Below, in pieces: positions 53,899 through 62,141 of a stretch of 64,000 bases of DNA. The stretch comes from Demequina mangrovi (GTDB taxonomy: Bacteria > Actinomycetota > Actinomycetes > Actinomycetales > Demequinaceae). The translations under genes were made by a program, and so were the position numbers. The notes under the pieces are model-generated. The model was not told the DNA's origin. It made no database searches and saw nothing but the letters and a program-made list of their open reading frames with translations. Each line of letters opens with the position of its first letter. The first letter of the stretch is position 1. The stretch covers positions 182,298 through 246,297 of the forward strand of contig NZ_BBLU01000003.1 of NCBI RefSeq assembly GCF_000759715.1, given 5' to 3'.

Positions 53899-53972
53899 AA
53901 CCTAACCCGAAGCCCGACCCGACGCAACAAGATATGGGGGCGAATTTCGAGTGAAGCCCTAGATGTTGTGTT
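53899..53972 (-). promoter_or_regulatory. nrdAB promoter with candidate NrdR boxes
   Basis: On the minus strand -35 TTGCGT (53927-53922) and -10 TAGGTT (53904-53899) are separated by 17 bp. ACAAGATATGGGG (53928-53940) and CCCTAGATGTTGTG (about 53958-53971) resemble half-conserved NrdR boxes, and they begin about 30 bp apart, close to the usual three helical turns. The first abuts the -35 box. NrdR repression is inferred. Confidence 0.6.
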
Positions 53973-54253
53973 TCTGTGGACAGCGCTGTGCATAGGCTGT
54001 GGACGCGGCGGCGTGTCGCGTGGACTGCGGGGGCCGGTCTGTTGAAGACTGCGCCGCCGCTCCTTGCGGGACTGTCTCCAGTGTCGCGCGGGGGTCTGAC
54101 AACGCCCGCTCCGCCCCCACCCCGACAGTCCCGACGGATCTCACCGCGACACGCCGGGCCAGGACCACCCTGAATCCGAGACACGCCGACGACCCGGGAC
54201 CAACTCCGTTGGAATTGTCAGCAGGGGCGGGGCGGCGCCCGCTCCGCACGCGA
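53973..54253. other. Non-coding stretch between nrd promoter and upp terminator
   Basis: I see no supportable gene in these 280 bases. Reading frames exist on both strands but lack start signals and codon structure. CTGTGCATAGG and two TGTGGAC words (53975-54005) loosely resemble DnaA-box halves but do not match the consensus well. The 54100-54200 part has several short inverted repeats. Confidence 0.5.
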
Positions 54254-54289
54254 AAGCGCCGCATCGTCCGGCGGGACGATGCGGCGCTT
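54254..54289 (-). terminator. Hairpin terminator after upp
   Basis: A perfect 16-bp stem, AAGCGCCGCATCGTCC (54254-54269) and its complement (54274-54289), closes on a 4-base loop GGCG. It follows the upp stop on the minus strand. Each arm contains one copy of the 9-mer GCATCGTCC/GGACGATGC that is frequent in this window. Confidence 0.88.
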
Positions 54290-54304
54290 GCGGAAGGCTG
54301 GAGG

Positions 54305-54946
54305 CTAGACGTCGACGATGCCGTAGAGGCGGTCGCCCGCGTCGCCGAGGCCCGGCACGATGTAGCCGACCTCGTTGAGCTTCTCGTCGACCTGCGCGAC
54401 CACCACGGAGACGTCGGCGCGGTCGCCGACCTTCTCCTGGACGTGCGCGATGCCCTCGGGCGCGGCGAGCAGGCACACGCACGTGACGTCGGTCGCGCCG
54501 CGCTCGAGCACGTACTCGATCGCCATGACGAGCGAGCCGCCCGTCGCGAGCATCGGGTCGATGAGGAACACCTGGCGGCCCGTGAGGTCGTCGGGCAGGC
54601 GGTTCGCGTAGGTGATCGCCTCGAGCGTCTCCTCGTCGCGCTTGAGCCCGAGGAAGCCCACCTCGGCGCTCGGCAGCAGGCGGGTCATGCCGTCGAGCAT
54701 GCCCAGGCCGGCGCGCAGGATGGGGACGATGATCGGCGGCGGGTCCGCGATCGCGGTGCCGGTCGTGGTGGTGAGCGGGGTCTCGACCTCGCGCTCCACC
54801 ACGCGCACGTCACGCGTGGCCTCGTAGGCCAGGAGCGTGACGAGCTCGTCGACCAGGAGCCGGAACGTCGGCGACTTGGTGTTCTTGTCGCGCAGGACGG
54901 TGACCTTGTGTCGGATGAGCGGGTGATCCGCAACGTGCAGGCGCAT
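54305..54946 (-). CDS. upp: Uracil phosphoribosyltransferase
   Basis: This enzyme salvages uracil to UMP with PRPP. The 213-residue protein has [16 protein letters not shown] at the start, [12 protein letters not shown], the PRPP loop [12 protein letters not shown], and the closing [15 protein letters not shown]. The start is leaderless: TAGGCT (54958-54953 on the minus strand) is 6 bases upstream. It diverges from tadA. It may compete for uracil with the catabolic operon at 22-29 kb. Confidence 0.96.
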   Translation of the reverse strand: MRLHVADHPLIRHKVTVLRDKNTKSPTFRLLVDELVTLLAYEATRDVRVVEREVETPLTTTTGTAIADPPPIIVPILRAGLGMLDGMTRLLPSAEVGFLGLKRDEETLEAITYANRLPDDLTGRQVFLIDPMLATGGSLVMAIEYVLERGATDVTCVCLLAAPEGIAHVQEKVGDRADVSVVVAQVDEKLNEVGYIVPGLGDAGDRLYGIVDV

Positions 54947-54952
54947 GCCCCG

Positions 54953-55002
54953 AGCCTATCGCGACCATCGGCCGTGGACGCGGGACGATGCGCCGGTAGC
55001 CT
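54953..55002. promoter_or_regulatory. Divergent leaderless promoters of upp and tadA
   Basis: Minus strand: TAGGCT (54958-54953), 6 bases, then the upp ATG. Plus strand: TAGCCT (54997-55002), 6 bases, then the tadA GTG at 55009. Neither gene has a ribosome binding site. A GGACGATGC word lies between them at 54983-54991. Confidence 0.65.
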
Positions 55003-55008
55003 GGCGAC

Positions 55009-55464
55009 GTGAACGGGCGGTGGGACGAGGCGATGGGTGTCGCGCTCGACGAGGCGCGCCGCGCGGGCGCCGCGGGCGACGTCCCGGTCGGTGCCGTGGT
55101 GCTCTCCCCTGCGGGAGAGGTCCTCGGCACGGGCCACAACCTCCGCGAGGTCGACGGCGACCCCTCCGCCCACGCCGAGGTGGTCGCGATCCGCGCCGCC
55201 GCATCGTCCCTGGGGACCTGGCGGCTCGACGACTGCACGCTCGTCGTCACCCTGGAGCCGTGCCTCATGTGCGCGGGCGCGATCCTCCAGTCGCGGATCC
55301 CGCGCCTGGTGCTCGGCGCGTGGGATGAGAAGGCCGGCGCGACCGGCTCGCAGTGGGACGTGGTCCGCGACGCGCGTATCGGCGCCAAGGTCGAGGTCGT
55401 GTCCGGCGTGCGCGCCGACGAGTGCGCTGCAGTGCTGAGCGAGTTCTTCGAGGCCAGGCGGTAG
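55009..55464 (+). CDS. tadA: tRNA adenosine(34) deaminase TadA
   Basis: This enzyme makes inosine at the wobble base of tRNA-Arg(ACG). The 151-residue deaminase has the zinc motifs HAE (in PSAHAEVVAI) and PCLMC (in LEPCLMCAGAI). GTG start, leaderless. A FUSC-family gene begins directly after its stop codon, so the two are cotranscribed. Confidence 0.93.
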   Translation: MNGRWDEAMGVALDEARRAGAAGDVPVGAVVLSPAGEVLGTGHNLREVDGDPSAHAEVVAIRAAASSLGTWRLDDCTLVVTLEPCLMCAGAILQSRIPRLVLGAWDEKAGATGSQWDVVRDARIGAKVEVVSGVRADECAAVLSEFFEARR

Positions 55465-56577
55465 ATGTCCGAGGACCCGCGGCTGCGCGACACCTGGAGG
55501 GGCGGCATGCGCCGCGCCGTGGTGAGCCTCGGCACGATCGTGCCTGCGAAGGAGCCGCGCTGGCCCATCGCGCTGCAGGCCTCCGTGGTCCTCACCGTGC
55601 CGATCCTGGTCGGGATCGCCTTCGACCGCGTGGACCTCGGGCTGATCGCCGCGACCGGCGCGTTCACCGTGCCGTACTTCGCCGCGCTGCCGCGCCTCGA
55701 ACGCCTGCGCCTGCGACCGATCGCCGGGCTGGTGCTGGTGCTCACCTCCGCGGTGGGTGCGCTGCTCGCGCCGTACGGCATGCTCAGCGCGCTCGGACTG
55801 GTCGTCGTCACCATCCTCGTCGGCATCGCGGTGCACGGCTACCGGCTCGGGCCGCCCGGCCCGCTGTTCCCGGTGCTCGTCTACGGGATGTCCGGCCATG
55901 CGGTCGACGGCGGCCTTCCGGCGCTCACGCTCGTCGCCACTGTGGCGGCAGGCTGCACCTGGGCCGTGATCGCGAGCATCGCCCCGCTGATCCGCCGGGT
56001 CCATTGGCAGGTGAAGCCTCGCCCGCTGTCGGTCCTGCTCGCCCGGCCCGCGTGGGACCGTGGCGCGAAGGAGCTCGTGTGGCGCACCGTCATCGTGACC
56101 GTCCTGGGCACCGCGCTGTCGCTCCTCTGGGTGGACCCCGACCGGGCTTATTGGACCGTCGCCGCAGGCGTGGTGGTCGTGGGCGTGGTCCCCGGCCGCG
56201 GGCCGGCGGTCACCCGCGGCCTGCATCGCGCGATCGGCACCGTGGTGGGCGTCGGGATCTACCTCGCGATCTCCCAGTCCGGGATGCCGGCGCTCGCGCT
56301 GGCGTTCACGCTCGGCGCGCTCCAGTACGTCACCGAGCTGGCGATCACCCGGCACTACGCGATCGCCGTCGCCGCCGTCACGCCGATGGCGCTCGTCATC
56401 GTGACCGCGAGCGCCGGCCAGCTGGGCGATCTGGCGGTCACGGGCGAGCGGATCCTCGACACGGTGGTCGGCTCGGCGCTCGCCGTCGCGACCGCGCTGC
56501 TGCACCCGCCCGCGCCCCCCGACCCTGCGGGCAGGCACGCTCCGCCGCACCGCGACGTGCCCTCGCCGGGGACCTGA
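55465..56577 (+). CDS. FUSC family membrane protein
   Basis: This is a 370-residue membrane protein with two blocks of about five helices (about 35-165 and 215-355) separated by a soluble linker. The second block has the FUSC-type pattern DRAYWTVAAGVVVVG and RGLHRAIGTVVGVGIY. FUSC proteins are linked to efflux of aromatic acids or similar compounds. The tail is Pro/His-rich. It begins one base after the tadA stop. The substrate is unknown. Confidence 0.82.
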   Translation: MSEDPRLRDTWRGGMRRAVVSLGTIVPAKEPRWPIALQASVVLTVPILVGIAFDRVDLGLIAATGAFTVPYFAALPRLERLRLRPIAGLVLVLTSAVGALLAPYGMLSALGLVVVTILVGIAVHGYRLGPPGPLFPVLVYGMSGHAVDGGLPALTLVATVAAGCTWAVIASIAPLIRRVHWQVKPRPLSVLLARPAWDRGAKELVWRTVIVTVLGTALSLLWVDPDRAYWTVAAGVVVVGVVPGRGPAVTRGLHRAIGTVVGVGIYLAISQSGMPALALAFTLGALQYVTELAITRHYAIAVAAVTPMALVIVTASAGQLGDLAVTGERILDTVVGSALAVATALLHPPAPPDPAGRHAPPHRDVPSPGT

Positions 56578-56709
56578 GCCCCGATTCGGCACGCGGTGCA
56601 GACAAGGCGCCTACAACCCCCCTGCTACCCATGCGATCTTCGCCGGAACCGCCCCTGAGGGGCCGTCCCGATTAGGTTTTTTCGTTCACACTCCGGTAAT
56701 CTCTTCCGC

Positions 56710-56797
56710 GGTGACGTGTCCGAGCGGCCGAAGGTGCAGCACTCGAAATGCTGTGTACGGTAACCCCGTACCGTGGGTTCAAATCCCACCGTCACCG
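56710..56797 (+). tRNA. tRNA-Ser (anticodon CGA)
   Basis: The acceptor stem GGTGACG pairs with CGTCACC and is followed by G and an encoded CCA (56798-56800). The anticodon loop CTCGAAA carries CGA (56744-56746) between the stems CAGCA and TGCTG. A long variable arm (TACGG-n-CCGTA) is typical of serine tRNA. The T-loop is GGTTCAAATCC. It reads UCG codons. Confidence 0.96.
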
Positions 56798-56806
56798 CCA
56801 CGGAAG

Positions 56807-56848
56807 AGGGCCTGTTCCTCCTGGTAGATCCAGGGGAACAGGCCCTTT
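56807..56848 (+). terminator. Intrinsic terminator after tRNA-Ser
   Basis: AGGGCCTGTTCC (56807-56818) pairs with GGAACAGGCCCT (56835-56846). An inner stem CCTGG-TAGAT-CCAGG extends it, and it is followed by TTTCTGCTTCTT. This is the most classical T-rich terminator in the window. Confidence 0.92.
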
Positions 56849-57256
56849 CTGCTTCTTGCTGGAGGATCGCGCAGCAACAAGACAGCAACAGATGCGCGAG
56901 GAGCAGACACGCAGCTGCCTTTGCCACGCCCCTTCGGCCGGGCGGAGCGAGCACACCGGTCGTGTCGCCGTCACACGAAGATCGACCGCTCCGGCGCCGG
57001 CAGGCGTAGCCACGAGCCCGAACAGCCGCGGGCGCGCCCTCTGCCCCAGACCGTTCATCGCCCCGCATCCACGCTCGCGCCGCCCTCGATGCGAGGCCCG
57101 ACCTCGACGGCATCACTCACCCGCGAGTTCGGAGGACAGGGGCAGGGTCAAGTTGTCCACGGAAGCGGGTCAGGCTCCCGTGTGCATCGGCCCCAGCCGG
57201 GCGGACAGATCCGGAACACGACACCACGGCACCGGAGATGCCAGTCGATCCACCGA
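56849..57256. other. Gene-free stretch downstream of tRNA-Ser
   Basis: No supportable gene is seen in about 400 bases. Base composition is less GC-rich than the flanks. A CAGCAACA word is repeated within 20 bases near 56871-56892. tRNA 3' ends are common integration sites, but I found no integrase and no second copy of the tRNA 3' end in the next 2 kb. Confidence 0.5.
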
Positions 57257-57991
57257 CTACGCAGCCTTGGCAGCGCCGTCCACCCGCGCCACCGAGATGC
57301 CTCGCTCCCCACAGGCCCGCGCAAGTTGGACGACAACCTCGTCCACCGCCTCGTCGGGAAGGCGCAGATAGAGCCGCCGATGAGGGCTCTGCGCCTCCCG
57401 AAGCTTCAGCCAACGAAACTCAGCTCCCAAGCCATGCTGCCTGACCACATACTCGAGGCGATGTCCTGGCGATACCGTGATCGACAGCCGCCCACCCGGC
57501 AAGGTGCAGACGCGAAGTCTGAGGTCGTCGCCCTTCCTGTCGAGGACGAGCATCGGCAAGAGCCGCGACGCCTGAGCGAGCGTCGCGACAGCGTGAGCAA
57601 CCATGACCAGACCACTGATCGCGCCCGCTGCTCCCAGAACCCTGAAATAGACCGGGCCCCCAACAAGTCGCTCGGCCGGCGCTTCCGGATTCGCGACGTA
57701 AAAGATCCCCGCGAGCAGCCCGCAGATGCCGAACGCCAAGAGCATCCAGCCCTGGGTCAGCAACTCCCTGGCAACCCATGGCACACGTGATCTGATCGCG
57801 ACCCTCGCGCCGCGTTTGCTCATCCGCTCCACCGCCCGTCCGACACGGCCGTACTGCCTGGTAACGCGTTCACCATAGGCCCCCGCCGCCGAACCGTCGT
57901 CGAGCCATCTGTTCCGAAGGTGATGGAACAGCCACGGAGCCTGGCCCAGCAGCGCGAGTCGTGCCACCGACGCACCCACTCCGTCGGCCAC
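57257..57991 (-). CDS. Membrane protein, hypothetical
   Basis: This is a 244-residue protein that I do not recognise. Two hydrophobic helices (about 80-100 and 115-140) are followed by a soluble, Arg-rich C-terminal domain (about 145-240). The start is doubtful: the GTG at 57991 has no clear ribosome binding site, and an ATG at 57823 is possible. The YGERVTRQYGRVGR segment (39-52) resembles YRERLVDGFGEGWGRR of the next gene upstream, so the two may be paralogues. Codon use is less GC-biased than in the flanks. Confidence 0.55.
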   Translation of the reverse strand: MADGVGASVARLALLGQAPWLFHHLRNRWLDDGSAAGAYGERVTRQYGRVGRAVERMSKRGARVAIRSRVPWVARELLTQGWMLLAFGICGLLAGIFYVANPEAPAERLVGGPVYFRVLGAAGAISGLVMVAHAVATLAQASRLLPMLVLDRKGDDLRLRVCTLPGGRLSITVSPGHRLEYVVRQHGLGAEFRWLKLREAQSPHRRLYLRLPDEAVDEVVVQLARACGERGISVARVDGAAKAA

Positions 57992-58348
57992 GCGGCCGCC
58001 CGCGGCTCGTCTCAGCAGGGACTGCCCCTACTCGCGGAGGGGCGGCGGCACGAGGAATTGGGGCTTTCCCAGAAACCACAGGCTCGCAAACACGACGATT
58101 CCCACCGGTGCAAGAGCGATAGAAACGAGGCCCGCCACCCCATTGATGTCGGCGATATCAGGCGAGGCCTCACCGCGTGCATATCCAAGGATCAACGGGA
58201 AGGCTGCACCAGCAGCGCACAGCACCACCGGCGCGAGAGTGAACACTACTTGCGGATAGGCGCGAGACGCGCGCCGACCCCAACCCTCACCGAAGCCATC
58301 CACCAGGCGCTCCCGGTAACTGGTCCAGTAGCGCGAGTCGTGCCACCG
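57941..58348. repeat. 29-bp direct repeat in two neighbouring genes
   Basis: A 29-base sequence occurs at 57941-57969 and 58320-58348 with two differences; the last 19 bases (AGCGCGAGTCGTGCCACCG) are identical. In the gene at 58028-58435 it encodes RRWHDSRYW on the minus strand. At 57941 the same reading is out of frame with the annotated ORF, which suggests duplication followed by a frame change. Confidence 0.7.
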
Positions 58349-58435
58349 GCGTGCCCAAAGAACGACGACCCAGCACCACCCAGCGAACATCAGCACCGAC
58401 GCACCGAGCACGACGATTGCCTCTACTTGCCCCAC
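58028..58435 (-). CDS. Membrane protein, hypothetical
   Basis: This is a 135-residue protein of unknown function with an N-terminal helix (about 5-28; VVLGASVLMFAGWCWVVVLW), an Arg/Trp-rich middle, and two further helices (about 58-80 and 98-122). I chose the GTG at 58435 because the hydrophobic segment then lies at the N-terminus. A start at 58483 adds 16 polar residues. It ends 36 bases before the related gene at 57991. Confidence 0.55.
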   Translation of the reverse strand: MGQVEAIVVLGASVLMFAGWCWVVVLWARRWHDSRYWTSYRERLVDGFGEGWGRRASRAYPQVVFTLAPVVLCAAGAAFPLILGYARGEASPDIADINGVAGLVSIALAPVGIVVFASLWFLGKPQFLVPPPLRE

Positions 58436-58537
58436 AGTTTCTGACCTTCCGTTCAGGACTCGGGCGTGGCGTTCGGAGCGCACCGCCGATGCACCGATGG
58501 GACTGCTCCCGCGGAGGCGCGTCCCGCGAACTCCACT

Positions 58538-58669
58538 TCACAGCCACCTGACGATGCCCCTGTTGCCGACCGCCTGAGAGGCTAGCCCTGCCGTCGCGCC
58601 GCCCGCCACCCCCACAAGCGTTCCAATGGCGAGGACGAGGATGCCGGCGCCGATCGAAGCGCTCGCCAT
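58538..58669 (-). CDS. Possible small single-helix membrane protein
   Basis: This is a 43-codon ORF whose product is almost entirely hydrophobic and Gly/Ala-rich (about residues 5-33), ending GNRGIVRWL. GGAG lies 3 bases before the ATG, which is short spacing. It precedes the two membrane-protein genes on the same strand. There is no family match; it could be a chance ORF. Confidence 0.35.
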   Translation of the reverse strand: MASASIGAGILVLAIGTLVGVAGGATAGLASQAVGNRGIVRWL

Positions 58670-58767
58670 CGTCTCCGGCCGGCGCTCATGGCAGTCGCAT
58701 CTGACGGAAGCAGGCCAGACGCCGCGCGCCCCACCGCACCCCAACCGTGACGCGACCGAAACACTTC

Positions 58768-58790
58768 CGAAACGGTCCGTTCCGTATGGT
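58768..58790 (+). promoter_or_regulatory. TetR operator overlapping its own leaderless promoter
   Basis: CGAAACGGTCCGTTCCG (58768-58784) is a 17-bp palindrome with one mismatched pair, centred on AACGG-T-CCGTT. It abuts the -10 box TATGGT (58785-58790), which is 6 bases from the ATG. A repressor here would block its own operon, including the transporter downstream. Confidence 0.7.
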
Positions 58791-58796
58791 CGGGCC

Positions 58797-59408
58797 ATGG
58801 CACCCGCACCGCACGCGGCGACCCCCGCCGGCCGCCCCACCGACGAGGAGCTCAGCCGCCGCATCCTCGACGTCGGCCTCGACCTGCTGCACGAGCACGG
58901 CTACGCCGCGCTGCGCGTCGAGCACGTGGCCAAGGCCGCGGGATGCGGCAAGGCCGCGATCTACCGCCGCCACGCCGACAAGGCCGCCCTGGTCGCGGCC
59001 ATCGTGCTCGCCCACGTCGAGGTCGGCGAATGCCCCGACACCGGCTCGGTGCGCGACGACCTCCTCGAGCATGCGCTCCAGAACCAGCGCAACCAGGAGG
59101 GCAAGGGGGTCGCCGCCGGCCGCGCGATGTCCGCGATCCTCGAGCCCGAGGTCTTCGCCCTGATCTGGGACTCCCTCTTCCTGGTCCGCCGCCGCCATGG
59201 CGAGCGGATCCTCGACCGCGCCATCACCCGCGGCGAGCTCCCCTCCGACGTCGACCCCGACGTCATCCTCGATGCGGTCTCCGGGCTCACCCTGCTCCGG
59301 CACGCGATCGAGGGCGTCCGCGTCGAGCCGCGCCAGTACCTGGCGCTGATCGACGCGCTCCTCGCCTCCCCGCCCCGACTGCTCCACGCCTCCGAAGGAA
59401 CGGACTGA
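58797..59408 (+). CDS. TetR family regulator of the downstream MFS operon
   Basis: This is a 203-residue repressor. The N-terminal helix-turn-helix region (about 18-65) reads LLHEHGYAALRVEHVAKAAG and GKAAIYRRHADKAALV. The C-terminal part (TetR_C) contains LILDAVSGLTLLRHA-like sequence and should bind the inducer. The ATG is leaderless; a reading from 58626 has no support. It is followed after one base by the transporter gene, so it probably controls that gene and the amidohydrolase. Confidence 0.88.
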   Translation: MAPAPHAATPAGRPTDEELSRRILDVGLDLLHEHGYAALRVEHVAKAAGCGKAAIYRRHADKAALVAAIVLAHVEVGECPDTGSVRDDLLEHALQNQRNQEGKGVAAGRAMSAILEPEVFALIWDSLFLVRRRHGERILDRAITRGELPSDVDPDVILDAVSGLTLLRHAIEGVRVEPRQYLALIDALLASPPRLLHASEGTD

Positions 59409-59409
59409 C

Positions 59410-60873
59410 ATGACCACCGCCCCCGCGACCGGCTCGATGCGACGGCTCTCGCCGCGCGTCGTCGTCGGCTTCCTCCTGCTCTGCGAGCTCGCCTCGGGCT
59501 TCGCCCAGGGCTTCTACCCGCCGCTGCTCGGCGAGATCGCCGACCACATGCGCGTGAGCGACGCCGACATCACCTGGTTCCTCACGGTCCAGACGCTCGG
59601 CGCCGCCGTGTGCGTGCCGCTGCTGTCGCGCCTCGGCGACGTGTTCGGCCACCGCCGGATCCTCCGCATCGCCGTCGTCGCGGTCATCGTCGGCGGCCTC
59701 CTCACCGCCTTCGCCCCCAACTACGAGACGATGCTGGTCGGCCGCCTCCTCACGGCCCCCGAGGCGGCGTGGCTCCCCCTCGAGATCGCGCTGATCCACA
59801 ACCGCATCAAGGGCGACACCGCGCGCAGCTCGATCGGGCTGCTGGTGTCCTTCCTCACGGGAGGCCTCATCCTCGGCACCGTCGCGAGCGGCCTCATCGC
59901 CGGCGCCATGCCGTCGCTCACCGCCACGCTGCTCGTCCCCGTCGTGTTCGGCCTGGTCGCCGTCTACGCCGCGTTCTTCAAGGTCCCCGAGTCCACCGAG
60001 CGCACCCGCGTCCGCATCGACGGCATCGGCTTCGCGGGCATCGGCATCGCGATGATCGCCCTGCTTTTCGGCCTCCACCTGGCCTCCGACGCCGGATTCG
60101 GCGCACCCTCGACGCTCATCACCCTGGCGGTCGCCGTCGCGATCTTCGTCGCGTGGGTCGCCTGGGAGCGCCGCTCCGAGTCCCCCGCGATCGACGTGCG
60201 CATGGTCGTCTCGCCCAAGCTCGGACCCGCCTACCTCGCCTCCTTCCTGTTCGGCATGGTGCTGTTCGGCACGCAGACCCCGATCACGACCTTCCTCGCG
60301 GCCGACCCGGCCGAGGTCGGCTACGGCTTCGCTGCGGCGCCCGGCACGGTCTCGGCCATCATGGGCCTGCTCATGATCATGGCCACCGTCGGCGCGGGCG
60401 CGTTCGCCCCCATCGCGCGGCGGATCGGCATGCGCGCCGTCCTGATCGCCGGTGCCGCGCTCGCCGCGGGCGCCTGGGCCTTCCAGATCGCGATGCACTC
60501 GGCCATGTGGCACATGTACCTCTTCGCGCTCGTCGGCGGCATCGGCATGGGCCTCCTCATGGGCGCGCTCCCCGCGCTCATCGCCGAGGCGGCGCCGAGC
60601 GACCAGACGGGCATCGCGGCCGGCATCTACAACTCGCTGCGCACGCTCGGCGGCGCCGCCGCAGGAGCCGTGTTCGCGGTCCTCCTGACGGCCTTCACCC
60701 CCGTCGGGGAGCTCGCGTCGTCGGTGGGCGGCTACGTGGCCATCTGGACCTTCTCCGCGGTCGCCTTCGTGGTCGTGGCGATCGCGCTGGGAACGATGCG
60801 CATCGCCGACGGCGAGGCGGTCGCCGGAGAGGCCGATACCGACACCCACGAGCTGGAGGGCGCGACCCGATGA
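59410..60873 (+). CDS. MFS efflux transporter (DHA2-like)
   Basis: This is a 487-residue transporter with about 13-14 hydrophobic segments. LSRLGDVFGHRRILR is the family motif A between helices 2 and 3, and the segment around LTGGLILGTVASGLIAG is consistent with the motif C helix. It should export drugs or metabolites with protons. AAGGAACGG lies upstream. Its stop overlaps the M20 gene start (ATGA), so transport and hydrolysis may act on the same compound. Confidence 0.88.
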   Translation: MTTAPATGSMRRLSPRVVVGFLLLCELASGFAQGFYPPLLGEIADHMRVSDADITWFLTVQTLGAAVCVPLLSRLGDVFGHRRILRIAVVAVIVGGLLTAFAPNYETMLVGRLLTAPEAAWLPLEIALIHNRIKGDTARSSIGLLVSFLTGGLILGTVASGLIAGAMPSLTATLLVPVVFGLVAVYAAFFKVPESTERTRVRIDGIGFAGIGIAMIALLFGLHLASDAGFGAPSTLITLAVAVAIFVAWVAWERRSESPAIDVRMVVSPKLGPAYLASFLFGMVLFGTQTPITTFLAADPAEVGYGFAAAPGTVSAIMGLLMIMATVGAGAFAPIARRIGMRAVLIAGAALAAGAWAFQIAMHSAMWHMYLFALVGGIGMGLLMGALPALIAEAAPSDQTGIAAGIYNSLRTLGGAAAGAVFAVLLTAFTPVGELASSVGGYVAIWTFSAVAFVVVAIALGTMRIADGEAVAGEADTDTHELEGATR

Positions 60874-62087
60874 CCGTCACCGATCAGCCGCTCCCGGCAC
60901 CCGACTTCGCCGCCGACGCCGCCGCGGTCCTTCCCGACCTGGTCGCCCTGCGCCGCGCGCTCCACGCCGACCCCGAGCTGGGTCTCGACCTGCCGCGCAC
61001 CCAGGCGAAGGTGCTCGCCGCCCTCGAGGGCCTGCCGCTCGAGATCACCACGGGCACGGCCACCACCTCGGTGGTCGCTGTGCTCCGCGGCGCCCTGCCC
61101 GGCCCCACCGTGCTCCTCCGCGGCGACATGGACGCCCTGCCGCTCGACGAGGCGACGGGCCTCGACTACGCCTCGACCAACGGCGCGATGCATGCGTGCG
61201 GTCACGACCTCCACACCGCGGGGCTCGTGGGCGCGGCGCGGCTCCTCGCGGCGCATCGTGACACGCTCGCCGGCTCGGTCATCTTCATGTTCCAGCCCGG
61301 CGAGGAGGGCGACGGCGGCGCGAAGGTCATGATCGACGAGGGGCTCCTCGACGCCGCCGGGGACAGGCCCGTCGGCGCCTACGCGATCCACATGGCACCG
61401 GGTCCGCGGGGCGTGTTCGGAACCCGCCCGGGTCCGGTTATGGCGGGAGCGGCCACGCTGCATGTCACGGTGAACGGCCGCGGCGGCCACGGCTCGCAGC
61501 CTCAGCACGCGCTCGATCCCGTCCCGGCGGCGGCCGAGACCGTGCTCGCGCTCCAGAGCTTCGTCACGCGAAGCTTCGACGCGTTCGACCCGGTGGTGCT
61601 CACCGTGACCCGCATGAGCACCGGCGAGGGCGCCATCAACGTGATCCCCGAGCAGGTCGAGCTCGGCGCGACGGTCCGCTTCATGTCCGCCGCGTCGCTC
61701 GCGACGCTCAAGGAGGGGCTTCCCCGCGTGGCCGAGGGCGTCGCGACCACGCACGGCCTCACCGCGGACGTCCGCTTCGAGGAGTACTACCCGGCCACGG
61801 TGAACGATGCCGCCGAGACGGCGTTCACGGTCGAGACGCTGGCCGGTGTCTTCGGCGAGCAGAGGATCATGACGATGCCGGCGCCGGTCATGGGCTCGGA
61901 GGACTTCTCCTTCGTGCTCGACGAGGTGCCGGGCACGTTCCTCATGCTCATGGCCTCCCCGCCGGACATCGACCCGGCCACCGCCGAGTTCAACCACTCG
62001 CCGCGCGTGCTCTTCGACGATGCGGTGCTGGGCGACCAGGCCGCGGCGCTGGCGACGCTCGCGTTCGCGCGCACCGCGCGAGGCTAG
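60870..62087 (+). CDS. M20 family metallo-amidohydrolase
   Basis: This is a 405-residue zinc hydrolase of the hippuricase/IAA-amino acid hydrolase group. RGDMDALPL and HACGHDLHTA carry metal ligands, QPGEEGDGGAKVMI has the catalytic glutamates, and a dimerisation domain with GRGGHGSQPQ sits in the middle. MGSEDFSF supplies the last ligands. It cleaves N-acyl amino acids or similar amides. Cotranscribed with the TetR and MFS genes, it could inactivate an amide compound that the transporter also handles. Confidence 0.9.
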   Translation: MTVTDQPLPAPDFAADAAAVLPDLVALRRALHADPELGLDLPRTQAKVLAALEGLPLEITTGTATTSVVAVLRGALPGPTVLLRGDMDALPLDEATGLDYASTNGAMHACGHDLHTAGLVGAARLLAAHRDTLAGSVIFMFQPGEEGDGGAKVMIDEGLLDAAGDRPVGAYAIHMAPGPRGVFGTRPGPVMAGAATLHVTVNGRGGHGSQPQHALDPVPAAAETVLALQSFVTRSFDAFDPVVLTVTRMSTGEGAINVIPEQVELGATVRFMSAASLATLKEGLPRVAEGVATTHGLTADVRFEEYYPATVNDAAETAFTVETLAGVFGEQRIMTMPAPVMGSEDFSFVLDEVPGTFLMLMASPPDIDPATAEFNHSPRVLFDDAVLGDQAAALATLAFARTARG

Positions 62088-62100
62088 ACGCGCTCAAGGT

Positions 62101-62136
62101 GACGGGGGCCCGGCGATCCATCGCCGGGCCCTCGTC
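62101..62136 (+). terminator. Hairpin terminator between M20 gene and hutD
   Basis: A stem of about 17 bp (GGGCCCGGCGAT with ATCGCCGGGCCC, extended by GACG with CGTC and one G-U pair) closes on CC. It lies between convergent genes and can serve both. Confidence 0.88.
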
Positions 62137-62141
62137 GCCTC

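Noticed and set aside
53970..54010. DnaA boxes or a replication origin
   Set aside because: The TGTGGAC and TGTGCATAGG words each differ from the box by two or more bases, and no dnaA, dnaN or AT-rich unwinding region is nearby.
56625..57116. 163-codon minus-strand ORF across the tRNA-Ser
   Set aside because: It is the antisense reading of the tRNA and terminator (it contains the well-known false peptide VGFEPT), so it is not a gene.
56790..58700. Genomic island bounded by attachment sites
   Set aside because: No second copy of the tRNA 3' end and no integrase were found, so insertion is only a suspicion.
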